This document shows, in pieces, positions 41,497 through 50,290 of a stretch of 64,000 bases of DNA. This DNA is from Cupriavidus sp. D384 (GTDB taxonomy: Bacteria > Pseudomonadota > Gammaproteobacteria > Burkholderiales > Burkholderiaceae): assembly GCF_001652915.1 (NCBI RefSeq), contig NZ_BBQI01000093.1, positions 1 to 64,000 of the forward strand, given 5' to 3'. Numbering within the stretch: the stretch's first letter is position 1; each line of letters begins with the position of its first letter. The notes below the pieces were generated by a model, which searched no databases, was not told the origin of the DNA, and worked only from the letters and a program-made list of their open reading frames with translations. Made by a program: the position numbers and the translations under genes.

Positions 41497-43281
41497 TCAG
41501 AACTGATCGGCCGTCATGGCGTTGATCGGTTCCGCACCTTCCACGATGGCTGCGCGCAGCGACGATGCCTGCGACAGGATGTGCTGGCCGAAGAAATACG
41601 CAGTGGCGATCTTGGCATCGTAGAACGCCGGATCTTCCGCGCGCCTGGCATCGGCCGCCAGCATGGCGCGGCCCAGTTGCCAGCCCGACAGCACGATGCC
41701 GCAGAGCTTCAGGTAAGGCACGCTGCCCGCAAACACCGCATTCGGATCGCCCTTGGTGGTCTCGACGACGAACTGCACCACGGCTTCCAGCGACTCGCGT
41801 CCCTGCTTCAGCTGCGCCTGCACGGCCTGGAACGACGCACCGCCGTGCTTGCCCAGTTCCGCTTCGGTTTCGGCGATCTTCGCGCAGATGGCGCGCGCCA
41901 CGGCGCCGCCGTCGCGCACGGTCTTGCGGCCGACCAGGTCGTTGGCCTGGATGGCCGTCGTGCCTTCGTAGATCGGCAGGATGCGGGCATCGCGATAATG
42001 CTGCGCCGCGCCCGTTTCCTCGATAAAGCCCATGCCGCCGTGAACTTGCACGCCCAGGCTCGTCACGTCGATCGACAGCTCGGTGCTCCAGCCCTTCACC
42101 ACCGGCACCAGGAATTCGTAGAGCGCCATGTTCTGGCGGCGCACGGCGTCATCGGGATGCTGGTGTGCGACGTCGCTGGCGGCGGCGGCCACGTAGGCCA
42201 CGGCGCGGGCACCTTCAATCAGCGCGCGCATCGTCATCAGCATGCGCTTGACGTCCGGATGGTGGATGATCGTGACGGCCTCGCGCGCCGATCCATCCAC
42301 GGGGCGGCTCTGCACGCGGTCCTTCGCGTAGGCCACGGCCTGCTGGTAGGCGCGCTCGGAGATCGCAATGCCCTGCATGCCCACCGCAAAGCGCGCCGAG
42401 TTCATCATGATGAACATGTACTCCAGCCCGCGGTTCTCTTCGCCGACCAGCGTGCCGATGGCACCGCCATGGTCGCCAAACTGCAGTACGGCCGTGGGGC
42501 TGGCCTTGATGCCGAGCTTGTGTTCGATCGACACGCATTGCACGTCGTTGCGCTCGCCCAGCGACCCATCGTCATTCACCTTGAACTTCGGCACGATGAA
42601 CAGCGAAATGCCCTTCACGCCCTCGGGCGCGGTCGGCGTACGCGCCAGCACCAGGTGGACGATGTTGTCCGCCATGTCGTGCTCACCGTACGTGATGAAG
42701 ATCTTGGTGCCGAAAATCTTGAAGGTGCCGTCACCCTGCGGCTCGGCCCGCGTGCGCACCGCGGCCAGGTCCGAACCGGCCTGCGGCTCGGTCAGGTTCA
42801 TCGTGCCCGTCCACTCGCCGGAGATCAGCTTCGGCAGGAAAGTGGCCTTCTGGGCATCGCTGCCGGCCGTCAGCAGCGCCTCGATGGCGCCATCGGTCAG
42901 CAGCGGGCACAGCGCGAACGACAGGTTCGCACTGTTCAGCATCTCGATGCACGGCGTGGCGATCAGCTTGGGCAGGCCCTGGCCTTCGAACTCCGCCGGA
43001 TGCAGCACGCCCTGCCAGCCGCCCTCGCCAAACTGGCGGAAGGCGTCCTTGAAGCCCGCCGTGGTGGTAACCACGCCATCCTTCCAGCTGCTGGGGTTGA
43101 GATCGCCCGTACGGTTCAGCGGCGCCACCACCTGTTCGTTGAACTTGGCGGCCTCTTCGAGCACTGCCTGTGCCGTATCGGGGGTTGCCTCTTCATAGCC
43201 GGGCAACTGGCTGATCTGTTCAAGCCCTGCCAGTTCGTTCATGACGAACTGCATGTCCTTGAGTGGTGCGCGGTAGGTCAT
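41497..43281 (-). CDS. Acyl-CoA dehydrogenase, long form
   Basis: A 594-aa acyl-CoA dehydrogenase with the extra C-terminal domain (DUF-type, 'acyl-CoA dehydrogenase C-terminal') found in many betaproteobacteria. FAD- and substrate-binding signatures include GEWTGTMNLTEPQAGSDLAA, FIVPKF, ALNSARFAVGMQG-like MMNSARFAVGMQGIAISERA and VQVHGGMGFIEETGAAQHYRD, with the catalytic Glu expected in IYEGTTAIQ. It oxidises acyl-CoA to enoyl-CoA and gives electrons to ETF. The etfBA genes lie directly upstream on the same strand, although a terminator-like hairpin separates them. Chain-length preference is not evident. Confidence 0.9.
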   Translation of the reverse strand: MTYRAPLKDMQFVMNELAGLEQISQLPGYEEATPDTAQAVLEEAAKFNEQVVAPLNRTGDLNPSSWKDGVVTTTAGFKDAFRQFGEGGWQGVLHPAEFEGQGLPKLIATPCIEMLNSANLSFALCPLLTDGAIEALLTAGSDAQKATFLPKLISGEWTGTMNLTEPQAGSDLAAVRTRAEPQGDGTFKIFGTKIFITYGEHDMADNIVHLVLARTPTAPEGVKGISLFIVPKFKVNDDGSLGERNDVQCVSIEHKLGIKASPTAVLQFGDHGGAIGTLVGEENRGLEYMFIMMNSARFAVGMQGIAISERAYQQAVAYAKDRVQSRPVDGSAREAVTIIHHPDVKRMLMTMRALIEGARAVAYVAAAASDVAHQHPDDAVRRQNMALYEFLVPVVKGWSTELSIDVTSLGVQVHGGMGFIEETGAAQHYRDARILPIYEGTTAIQANDLVGRKTVRDGGAVARAICAKIAETEAELGKHGGASFQAVQAQLKQGRESLEAVVQFVVETTKGDPNAVFAGSVPYLKLCGIVLSGWQLGRAMLAADARRAEDPAFYDAKIATAYFFGQHILSQASSLRAAIVEGAEPINAMTADQF

Positions 43282-43302
43282 CGTATGTCTCCACGATCCT
43301 GC

Positions 43303-43386
43303 AAAAAAGCCGCTCGCGGGAAGCTACCCGGAACGGCTTTATAGTAGTGCTGCTTGCGGCCGGTTCAATGCGATGTCGAACCGGCC
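43303..43386 (-). terminator. Terminator region after etfA
   Basis: Two hairpins follow etfA on the minus strand. The first is a perfect 9-bp stem, GGCCGGTTC (43358-43366) with GAACCGGCC (43378-43386). The second, with AAGCCG pairing with CGGCTT and an inner CGGG/CCCG, ends in TTTTTT (43303-43308). The latter has the form of a rho-independent terminator before the acyl-CoA dehydrogenase start. Confidence 0.65.
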
Positions 43387-43398
43387 AGTCGGGCCGTA

Positions 43399-44334
43399 TC
43401 AGCCCAGTGCTGCCACCAGTTCGGGCACCACGGTGTTCAGGTCGCCCACCAGGCCGTAGTCAGCCACCGAGAAGATCGGGGCTTCCGCGTCCTTGTTGAT
43501 CGCGACGATCACTTTGGAGTCCTTCATGCCGGCCAGATGCTGGATCGCGCCCGAGATACCGACGGCGATGTACAGCTGCGGGGCCACGATCTTGCCGGTC
43601 TGACCCACCTGGTAGTCGTTCGGCACGAAGCCGGCATCGACTGCGGCACGCGATGCGCCCAGCGCCGCGCCGAGCTTGTCGGCCAGCGGGGTCAGCACCT
43701 TGGTGTAGTTCTCGCCCGAACCCACGCCACGGCCACCGGAAACGATGATCTTGGCGGCGGTCAGTTCCGGACGGTCGCTCTTGGTCACTTCACGCGACAC
43801 GAATTGCGAGATGCCCGCGTCGGCCACGGCCGGCAGCGTTTCCACTGCAGCCGAGCCACCTTCGGCGGCGGCCGGGTCGAATGCCGTGCCACGCACCGTG
43901 ATCACCTTGATCTTGTCTTCCGACTTGACCGTGGCGATGGCGTTGCCGGCGTAGATCGGGCGCTCGAACGTATCGGGCGAGTCGACCTTGGTGATGTCCG
44001 ACAGCTGGGCCACGTCCAGCTTGGCGGCCACGCGCGGCAGGATGTTCTTGCCCGAGGCGGTCGCCGGGGCAACGATATGCGAGTAGTCGCTGGCGATGGC
44101 CAGGATCTGCTCGCCCACGTTTTCGGCCAGGCCGTCACCGAAGTACGGCGCGTCGGCCAGCAGGACCTTCGCCACGCCGGCGATCTTCGCGGCGGCGTCG
44201 GCGGCAGCGCGGGCGTTGGAACCCGCCACCAGCACGTGGACGTCGCCGCCGCACTGGGCAGCAGCCGTCACGGCGTTCAGCGTGGCGGCCTTGATCGATT
44301 GATTGTCGTGTTCAGCAATGACAAGTGCAGTCAT
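43399..44334 (-). CDS. etfA: Electron transfer flavoprotein alpha subunit
   Basis: A 311-aa ETF alpha subunit. The N-terminal domain I begins TALVIAEHDNQSIKAATLNAV. The C-terminal FAD-binding domain has the signature KIIVSGGRGVGSGENY, then ALGASRAAVDAGFVPNDYQVGQTGKIVAP and YIAVGISGAIQHLAGMKDSKVIVAINKD. With EtfB it carries electrons from acyl-CoA dehydrogenases to ETF-ubiquinone oxidoreductase. It starts 19 bp after etfB, so the two are one transcript, followed by the acyl-CoA dehydrogenase. Confidence 0.95.
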   Translation of the reverse strand: MTALVIAEHDNQSIKAATLNAVTAAAQCGGDVHVLVAGSNARAAADAAAKIAGVAKVLLADAPYFGDGLAENVGEQILAIASDYSHIVAPATASGKNILPRVAAKLDVAQLSDITKVDSPDTFERPIYAGNAIATVKSEDKIKVITVRGTAFDPAAAEGGSAAVETLPAVADAGISQFVSREVTKSDRPELTAAKIIVSGGRGVGSGENYTKVLTPLADKLGAALGASRAAVDAGFVPNDYQVGQTGKIVAPQLYIAVGISGAIQHLAGMKDSKVIVAINKDAEAPIFSVADYGLVGDLNTVVPELVAALG

Positions 44335-44353
44335 GTTCTTTTCTCCCCCGCGC

Positions 44354-45103
44354 TCAGATAACCTTGGCTTCCGACTTCAGCTTTTGCACCAGCGTGGCAA
44401 CGTCCGGCACCATCACGCCGGCGCTGCGCTTGGCAGGCTCGACAACCTTGACGGTCTGCAGGCGCGGCTTCACGTCGACGCCGAGGTCTTCCGGCTTCAC
44501 GGTATCCAGCGGCTTCTTCTTCGCCTTCATGATGTTCGGCAGCGTCACGTAGCGCGGCTCGTTCAGGCGCAGGTCGGTGGTCACCACGGCCGGCAGCTTC
44601 ACCGACAGGGTTTCCAGACCGCCATCCACTTCACGCGTCACGGAAGCCTTGCCGTCGGCAACGACCACCTTCGAGGCGAACGTGGCTTGCGGCAGGCCGG
44701 CCAGCGCGGCCACCATCTGGCCGGTCTGGTTCGAGTCGTCGTCGATGGCCTGCTTGCCCAGGATCACCAGGCTCGGCTGTTCCTTGTCGATCAGCGCCTT
44801 GAGCAGCTTGGCCACGGCCAGCGGCTGCAGGTCTTCGTTCGATTCCACCAGGATGCCGCGGTCGGCGCCGATGGCCATCGCGGTACGCAGGGTTTCCTGG
44901 CACTGGGCCACGCCGCACGACACGGCGATCACCTCGGTGACGACGCCGGCTTCCTTCAGGCGCACGGCCTCTTCGACGGCGATTTCGTCGAACGGGTTCA
45001 TGCTCATCTTGACGTTGGCCAGGTCGACGCCCGTGCCATCCGACTTCACGCGGACCTTGACGTTGTAGTCCACCACCCGCTTGACTGCGACGAGTACTTT
45101 CAT
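44354..45103 (-). CDS. etfB: Electron transfer flavoprotein beta subunit
   Basis: A 249-aa ETF beta subunit beginning MKVLVAVKRVVDYNVKVRVK. The family regions NPFDEIAVEEAVRLKE, VILGKQAIDDDSNQTGQMVAALAGLPQATFASKV and the C-terminal recognition-loop stretch RLNEPRYVTLPNIMKAKKKP are present; the latter docks to dehydrogenases and includes the AMP-binding side. It is the first gene of etfBA. Upstream (45104-45312) is a 209-bp promoter region that also contains the metQ terminator. Confidence 0.95.
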   Translation of the reverse strand: MKVLVAVKRVVDYNVKVRVKSDGTGVDLANVKMSMNPFDEIAVEEAVRLKEAGVVTEVIAVSCGVAQCQETLRTAMAIGADRGILVESNEDLQPLAVAKLLKALIDKEQPSLVILGKQAIDDDSNQTGQMVAALAGLPQATFASKVVVADGKASVTREVDGGLETLSVKLPAVVTTDLRLNEPRYVTLPNIMKAKKKPLDTVKPEDLGVDVKPRLQTVKVVEPAKRSAGVMVPDVATLVQKLKSEAKVI

Positions 45104-45219
45104 GCGCTCACTCCACTGATAGCTGATAGTTCCAAAGTTTTTGAATCGCTCGCCATTATAACCACCGGGGTGGCGACTCTCTTGTTTTTCGAACGATCGT
45201 ACTATTTTATAGACAAAGA

Positions 45220-45241
45220 ATTGCCGGGCATAGCCGGCAAT
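45220..45241 (-). terminator. Probable terminator of metNIQ
   Basis: ATTGCCGG (45220-45227) and CCGGCAAT (45234-45241) form a perfect 8-bp stem 71 bp after the metQ stop on the minus strand, followed by TTCTTTGTCT. The T-tract is interrupted, so confidence is moderate. Confidence 0.5.
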
Positions 45242-45312
45242 CCAAAAAATTCATCCCGATTGTGCCGCAGGATGCCCTGCAGGCACAGAGTTTGGATGAA
45301 AAACTCCAGAAA

Positions 45313-46107
45313 TTACCAGGCGGTAATCACGGAATCCTTAAAAGTGCGCTGTACGTAGTCCTTGATCTCGGGCGAGTGGTACGCCTTCACGAGCTTGGCT
45401 ACCCAAGGCTTGTCCTTGTCGGCGGCCCGGATTGCGATCAGGTTGGCATACGGACCCTTCGGGCCTTCCGTGGCGATGGCATCGCGCGTGGGCGACAGGC
45501 CGGCCGATTCGGCGTAATTGCCGTTGATCGCGGCAGCATCGAGGTCATCGAGCGAACGCGGCAGTTGGGCGGCATCGAGTTCCACGATCTTGATCTTCTT
45601 CGGGTTCTCGACGATGTCCAGCGGCGTGGCCTTCAGGCCGGCGTCCGGGCGCAGCTTGATCAGGCTCTTGGACTGCAGCAGCAACAGGCCGCGACCACCG
45701 TTGGTGGGATCGTTCGGCACACCCACGCGGGCGCCCTGCTTGATCTGGTCCAGCGACTTGATCTTCTTCGAGTAGACGCCCATCGGGAACGTCACCGTGA
45801 AGGCGATATGCGTGAACTTGTAGCCGCGGTCCTTGATCTGGGCTTCCAGGTACGGCAGGTGCTGGTAGCTGTTGGCGTCGAGGTCGCCGGCAGCCAGGGC
45901 CGCGTTGGGCTGGATGTAGTCGCTGAACTCCACCACCTGGATGTTCAGGCCGTCCTTGGCCGCCACCTTCTTGACCTGCTCCATGATCTGGGCATGCGGG
46001 CCACCCGTTACGCCGACCTTGATCGGCTTGTCCTGCGCGAACGCGCCAGCCGACACCACGACACCCAGCGCGACGATGGCGCTCTTGATCACACTACGAC
46101 GTTGCAT
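45313..46107 (-). CDS. metQ: D-methionine ABC transporter substrate-binding protein
   Basis: A 264-aa NlpA/MetQ-family receptor for the MetNI importer. The signal peptide MQRRSVIKSAIVALGVVVSA ends at AFAQDKP. There is no lipobox cysteine, unlike Escherichia coli MetQ, so the protein is probably free in the periplasm. Family motifs are VGVTGGPHAQIMEQV, VEFSDYIQPNAALAAGDLDANSYQHLPYL, GVPNDPTNGGRGLLLLQ and AINGNYAESAGL. The start is taken at the signal peptide; an upstream ATG at 46152 would add 15 residues. It follows metN and metI. Confidence 0.92.
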   Translation of the reverse strand: MQRRSVIKSAIVALGVVVSAGAFAQDKPIKVGVTGGPHAQIMEQVKKVAAKDGLNIQVVEFSDYIQPNAALAAGDLDANSYQHLPYLEAQIKDRGYKFTHIAFTVTFPMGVYSKKIKSLDQIKQGARVGVPNDPTNGGRGLLLLQSKSLIKLRPDAGLKATPLDIVENPKKIKIVELDAAQLPRSLDDLDAAAINGNYAESAGLSPTRDAIATEGPKGPYANLIAIRAADKDKPWVAKLVKAYHSPEIKDYVQRTFKDSVITAW

Positions 46108-46148
46108 TGCGTTTACCCCTGAGTTTCCCTGCGAAAAATTATTCTGGA

Positions 46149-46802
46149 TCAACGATGGCTGATACGGCGGACCAGCCAGTCGCCAAAGCTCTGCACGGCT
46201 TGCACGAACACGAGCAGGATCAGCACCACGGCCACCATGATCTCGGTGATGTAGCGCTGGTAGCCATAGCGGATGCCCAGATCGCCGAGCCCGCCGCCGC
46301 CGATGGCGCCGGCCATGGCCGAATAGCCAACCAGGCTGACGAACGTGATCGTCAAACCCGCCACGATGCCGGGCATGGCCTCGGGCAGCAGCACCTTCCA
46401 GACGATCTGGCTCGTCGTGGCGCCCATCGATTGCGCGGCTTCCACCAGACCCTTGTCCACTTCGCGCAGCGCGGCTTCCACCAGCCGCGCGATAAACGGC
46501 ACGGCGGCAATCGTCAGCGGCACGATGGCCGCCGTGGTACCGATCGACGACCCGACGATAAAGCGCGTGAACGGGATCACCACCACCAGCAGGATGATGA
46601 ACGGAATCGAACGCACCGCGTTCACCACCACGCCGATGGTGCGGTTGAACAGCGGATGCGACAGCACGCCGCCCCGGTTGGTCAGGTGCAGCAGCACGCC
46701 CAGCGGCACACCCAGCAGCGACCCGACCACGCCCGAGATCGCCACCATCAGCAGCGTCTCGCCGAACGACGACAGGAACAGGTCAAACATTTCAGACCAC
46801 AT
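46149..46802 (-). CDS. metI: D-methionine ABC transporter permease
   Basis: A 217-aa inner-membrane permease with five predicted helices. The N-terminal MWSEMFDLFLSSFGETLLMVAISG and the coupling-helix (EAA-type) motif VEAALREVDKGLVEAAQSMGATTSQIVWKVLLPEAMPGIVAG are typical of MetI. It forms a dimeric pore with MetN. Its start overlaps the metN stop by 11 bp, indicating translational coupling, and metQ follows 41 bp later. Confidence 0.95.
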   Translation of the reverse strand: MWSEMFDLFLSSFGETLLMVAISGVVGSLLGVPLGVLLHLTNRGGVLSHPLFNRTIGVVVNAVRSIPFIILLVVVIPFTRFIVGSSIGTTAAIVPLTIAAVPFIARLVEAALREVDKGLVEAAQSMGATTSQIVWKVLLPEAMPGIVAGLTITFVSLVGYSAMAGAIGGGGLGDLGIRYGYQRYITEIMVAVVLILLVFVQAVQSFGDWLVRRISHR

Positions 46803-47826
46803 GTTCGATCTCCTCCACCACTACGCCCTGCGTCTGCAGGTAGTCCATTGCCGCGCGCACGTCGGCGGGCTCCCCGGTCGCCATGATCGCCAGCGAGCCA
46901 AAGGCCTGGCCCTGGATCTCGTCGATATGGCCATGCAGGATATTGAAGTCCAGGCCGTGCTGGCGAATGGCCTGCGCCAGCACCGGCTGGTCGACGTTCT
47001 CGCCCGTGAAAGCCAGGCGATAGACGTGGTCGCGGCCATTGCCGAGACGGCTTTCCACGCGCTTGAGCACGCTGGCAGGCAATTCCTGCGCGATCACGTC
47101 GCCGATCATCGCGCGGGTGACTTCATGCTGCGGACGCAGGAACACATCGATCACGCGGCCCGTTTCCACGACCTGGCCGGCTTCGAGCACGGCCACGCGG
47201 TCGCAGACCTGCTTGATGACCTCCATCTGGTGCGTGATCATCACGATGGTCAGGCCCAGTTCCTTGTTGATCTGCTTGAGCAGTTCCAGGATCGAGCGCG
47301 TGGTTTCCGGGTCCAGCGCGGAGGTGGCTTCGTCGGACAGCAGCACCTTGGGCTTGCTGGCCAGCGCACGGGCAATGCCCACGCGTTGCTTCTGCCCGCC
47401 ACTGATCTGGGCGGGATAGCGGTCGCGCAGCTTCGACAGGCCCACCAGTTCGAGCAACGGCTCGACGGTTGCCGCAATCTCCTGCTTCGACTTGCCCGCC
47501 AGTTCGAGCGGCAGCGCCACGTTGTCGTACACGGTGCGCGACGACAGCAGGTTGAAGTGCTGGAAGATCATGCCGATCTCGCGGCGCGCCTGGCGCAGCG
47601 GGCCGTTGGACAGCGCGGTCAGATCCTGGCCGTCGACGATCACGCGGCCGCCGCTGGGCCGGTTCAGCAGGTTGATGGCACGCACCAGCGTGCTCTTGCC
47701 GGCGCCGCTTCGGCCGATGATGCCGAAGATCTCGCCGGCGGCGATGGAGAGGCTGACATCGCGCAGGGCATGCACTTCCCCCGACCCGCCGGGGAACCGC
47801 TGCGAGAGTCCTTGCAGTTCGATCAT
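46792..47826 (-). CDS. metN: D-methionine ABC transporter ATP-binding protein
   Basis: A 344-aa ABC ATPase. The Walker A motif is GRSGAGKST, the signature motif ISGGQKQRVGIARAL, the Walker B LLSDEATSALD, and the H-loop His lies in MITHQMEV. The C-terminal extension (about 265-344) is the NIL domain that binds methionine and inhibits transport when the cell is replete. The ATG at 47826 starts MIELQGLSQRF; the frame is open 33 codons further upstream but without family similarity. It is the first gene of metNIQ. I saw no SAM riboswitch in the upstream 170 bp. Confidence 0.95.
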   Translation of the reverse strand: MIELQGLSQRFPGGSGEVHALRDVSLSIAAGEIFGIIGRSGAGKSTLVRAINLLNRPSGGRVIVDGQDLTALSNGPLRQARREIGMIFQHFNLLSSRTVYDNVALPLELAGKSKQEIAATVEPLLELVGLSKLRDRYPAQISGGQKQRVGIARALASKPKVLLSDEATSALDPETTRSILELLKQINKELGLTIVMITHQMEVIKQVCDRVAVLEAGQVVETGRVIDVFLRPQHEVTRAMIGDVIAQELPASVLKRVESRLGNGRDHVYRLAFTGENVDQPVLAQAIRQHGLDFNILHGHIDEIQGQAFGSLAIMATGEPADVRAAMDYLQTQGVVVEEIEHVV

Positions 47827-47995
47827 GAAGAGAAAAGAAAACGGCAACAGCGCGGGGTCTCCTGCGGTGTTGCCGGTCTTATTTTTGTGAAGCCCGCATT
47901 TTATGCGATCCGCTTCATACCTCAAACGAGATTTTTTCGATGGCTTTATGCGCTCACGTCATATAGAACGCCATTTTGCGCCCCATAAGTCATAT

Positions 47996-48919
47996 TCAAG
48001 CTTCCATCAGCACCTTCAGATGGGCGGATACGCTACGCGCCAGCGCGCTGAGGTTATAGCCGCCCTCCAGGCAGCTCACGATGCGGCCCTGGGCGTGGGT
48101 TTTCGCCACCTGCACCAGCTGCTCGGTGATCCAGCTGTAGTCCTGCTCGACCAGGCCCATCTGACCCAGGTCGTCTTCGCGGTGCGCGTCAAAGCCCGCC
48201 GAGATAAAGATCATCTCCGGCTTGAACTCGTTCAGGCGCGGCAGCCAGATGGTTTCCACCACCTCGCGCACGGCCATGCCGTTCGTGTAGGCCGGCAACG
48301 GGATGTTCGACATGTTCGTCGCCACGTGCTCGCTCCCGCTGTACGGATAGAACGGGTGCTGGAAGAAACTGCACATCAGGACCTGCGGGTCGTCGCGGAA
48401 AGCCGCTTCGGTGCCGTTGCCGTGATGCACGTCAAAGTCGACCACTGCCACGCGCTGCAGGCCGTGGGCCGCAATGGCATGCCGGGCCGCAATCGCCACG
48501 TTGTTGAAGAAACAGAAACCCATGGCGTGATCGGGCTCGGCGTGATGGCCGGGCGGGCGCACACAGCAGAAGGCGTTCTCGATCTGGCCCGCGATCACCG
48601 CGTCGGTGGCAGCCACGGCCGCACCGGCCGCATGGGTGGCGGCAGTCAGCGTGTGGCGGTTCATGGACGTATCGGGGTCGATCGGGTAATAGCCGGCCGA
48701 CGGACTGTTGGCGCTCAGGCTGGCAACGTAGTCGGGCCGATGCACGCGTTCGATCTGTTCTTCGGTGGCGGCCGGGGCATCGCGCCGGTCGAGCAGGCCG
48801 TCCATCCCATGCGAAATCAGATGGTCTTCGATGGCCTGCAGACGTTCCGGGCATTCGGGATGGAAAAATCCCATCTCGTGCAGCAGGAACGACGGATGCG
48901 TGTAATAACCCGTTGGCAT
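47996..48919 (-). CDS. Histone deacetylase family (class II-like) protein
   Basis: A 307-aa member of the HDAC/acetoin utilisation/acetylpolyamine amidohydrolase family, zinc-dependent enzymes that remove acetyl groups from lysine or polyamines. Family motifs are HPECPERLQAIEDHL, RPPGHHAEPDHAMGFCFFNNVAIAA (active-site His pair), VAVVDFDVHHGNGTEAAF (zinc Asp and His) and ISAGFDAHREDDLGQMGL (zinc Asp), with CLEGGYNLSALARSV at the end. It stands alone, divergent from mltB. The bacterial substrate is not known from sequence. Confidence 0.92.
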   Translation of the reverse strand: MPTGYYTHPSFLLHEMGFFHPECPERLQAIEDHLISHGMDGLLDRRDAPAATEEQIERVHRPDYVASLSANSPSAGYYPIDPDTSMNRHTLTAATHAAGAAVAATDAVIAGQIENAFCCVRPPGHHAEPDHAMGFCFFNNVAIAARHAIAAHGLQRVAVVDFDVHHGNGTEAAFRDDPQVLMCSFFQHPFYPYSGSEHVATNMSNIPLPAYTNGMAVREVVETIWLPRLNEFKPEMIFISAGFDAHREDDLGQMGLVEQDYSWITEQLVQVAKTHAQGRIVSCLEGGYNLSALARSVSAHLKVLMEA

Positions 48920-49070
48920 TTTGGATTGTGGGTCAAGTTTGTCTCCAACCGTTACGTTAGCACAGGACGTGCCCGGGTTTCAGACGCCGGAACTTCGTAA
49001 CCAAATGCCCCCGAACGGGGCGGCGCATGTATCGCATCCGCTATACTCGGTGCGACTTGCAAAGGACAAC

Positions 49071-50177
49071 ATGACCGACCAACAGCGCTCCCTGCGCCGC
49101 CCGCTGCTGGGCGCCGCACTTACCGCTGCCGCATTGGGCCTGTGCGGCGTTTCTCCAGGGCTTCTGGCCGCCGGCAAACGCCGCGTGAGTGTCCGGGAAG
49201 AGGAAATCGAACCGGGCCGCTACCGGAATCATCCGAAGACGCAGGCGTTCATCGACGAGATGGTGGCGCGCAACGGCTTCCCGCGGGCCGAACTGGAATC
49301 GTATTTCAGCCAGGCTGTGTATTCGGCCACGGTCTCGCGATTGATCATGCCGCCGACCACGCCGGGCAAGAAGAGCTGGCGCGCGTACAGGTCGCGCTTT
49401 ATCGAACCGATCCGCATCAACGCCGGTGTTCGCTTTTGGCAACAGAACCGCGAGACGCTACGCCGCGCGGAGGCCGAATTCGGTGTGCCGGCATCGGTCA
49501 TCGTCGGCATCATCGGCGTGGAGACGATCTACGGCCGCGACATGGGCACGTTCCGCGTGCTCGACTCGCTGTCCACGCTGGCCTTCGACTACCCGGACAC
49601 GCCGAATCGCGACGCCCGCACGACGCTGTTCCGCAACCAGCTGGCCGATTACCTGGTCTGGTGCCGCGACACCAAAACCGACGTGTTCTCGGTACTGGGC
49701 TCGTACGCGGGGGCGGTTGGCATTCCGCAATTCATGCCGACCAGTCTGCGCGAGTACGCCATCGATTATGACGGCGATGGTCATGTCGATCTGCGCAACA
49801 GCCCGACCGATGCGATTGGCAGCGTCGGCCGTTTCCTGCAACTGCATGGCTGGGAACCGGGCCGGCCCGTGGTCTGGCGCATTGCCGGCGACGCCGGCAG
49901 CCTGGGCGTGGCTACCGCTGCCGCCGACGGCGAACCGTGGCCGACACGCACCCTGAACCAGCTGACCAAGGCCGGGCTGCGTGTGGACGAGCCCATCGAC
50001 GTGCAGCGCGAAGGCGAAACCGGCGTGTTGATCGTCGACTTGCCGACGCCGGACCAGCCGACCGAATACATGATCGGCCTGCGCAACTTTTACGTCCTCA
50101 CGCGCTACAACCGCAGCTTCTTCTATGCGCTGGCGGTGTATCAGCTGGGCGAGGCGGTCAAGGCCGCGATGGGCTGA
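49071..50177 (+). CDS. mltB: Lytic murein transglycosylase B
   Basis: A 368-aa MltB/Slt-type transglycosylase that cleaves peptidoglycan between MurNAc and GlcNAc to form 1,6-anhydro-muropeptides. The export signal is PLLGAALTAAALGLCGVSPG, with a Cys that could be a lipobox but without the usual context. The catalytic Glu is in IVGIIGVETIYGRDMGTFRVLDSLSTLAF. Other family segments are GSYAGAVGIPQFMPTSLREYAIDYDGDGHVDL and DAIGSVGRFLQLHGW. The ATG at 49071 follows AAAGGAC. The gene ends at a strong bidirectional terminator. Confidence 0.92.
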   Translation: MTDQQRSLRRPLLGAALTAAALGLCGVSPGLLAAGKRRVSVREEEIEPGRYRNHPKTQAFIDEMVARNGFPRAELESYFSQAVYSATVSRLIMPPTTPGKKSWRAYRSRFIEPIRINAGVRFWQQNRETLRRAEAEFGVPASVIVGIIGVETIYGRDMGTFRVLDSLSTLAFDYPDTPNRDARTTLFRNQLADYLVWCRDTKTDVFSVLGSYAGAVGIPQFMPTSLREYAIDYDGDGHVDLRNSPTDAIGSVGRFLQLHGWEPGRPVVWRIAGDAGSLGVATAAADGEPWPTRTLNQLTKAGLRVDEPIDVQREGETGVLIVDLPTPDQPTEYMIGLRNFYVLTRYNRSFFYALAVYQLGEAVKAAMG

Positions 50178-50200
50178 CCTGGCCTGGCCAATCGCCAAAG

Positions 50201-50234
50201 AAAAAGCCCCGCGGCGATGCCGGCGGGGCTTTTT
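50201..50234. terminator. Bidirectional terminator between mltB and cysM
   Basis: AAAAAGCCCCGC (50201-50212) and GCGGGGCTTTTT-type arm (50223-50234) form a GC-rich stem flanked by A- and T-runs. It lies between the convergent mltB and cysM genes and works in either direction. Confidence 0.9.
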
Positions 50235-50290
50235 CATGGGCGGCGAGTGCGTGCGTCAGGCAGGCACTCAGGTGCGAGTCAAGTCAGGAC

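Noticed and set aside
41482..43344. A 620-codon open frame on the + strand
   Set aside because: It lies fully opposite the acyl-CoA dehydrogenase gene, and its product is rich in His/Arg/Gln/Ala as expected from the antisense of a high-GC gene. No family resemblance.
47827..47995. A SAM-type riboswitch before metNIQ
   Set aside because: No conserved stem set or terminator/antiterminator pair was recognisable in the leader.
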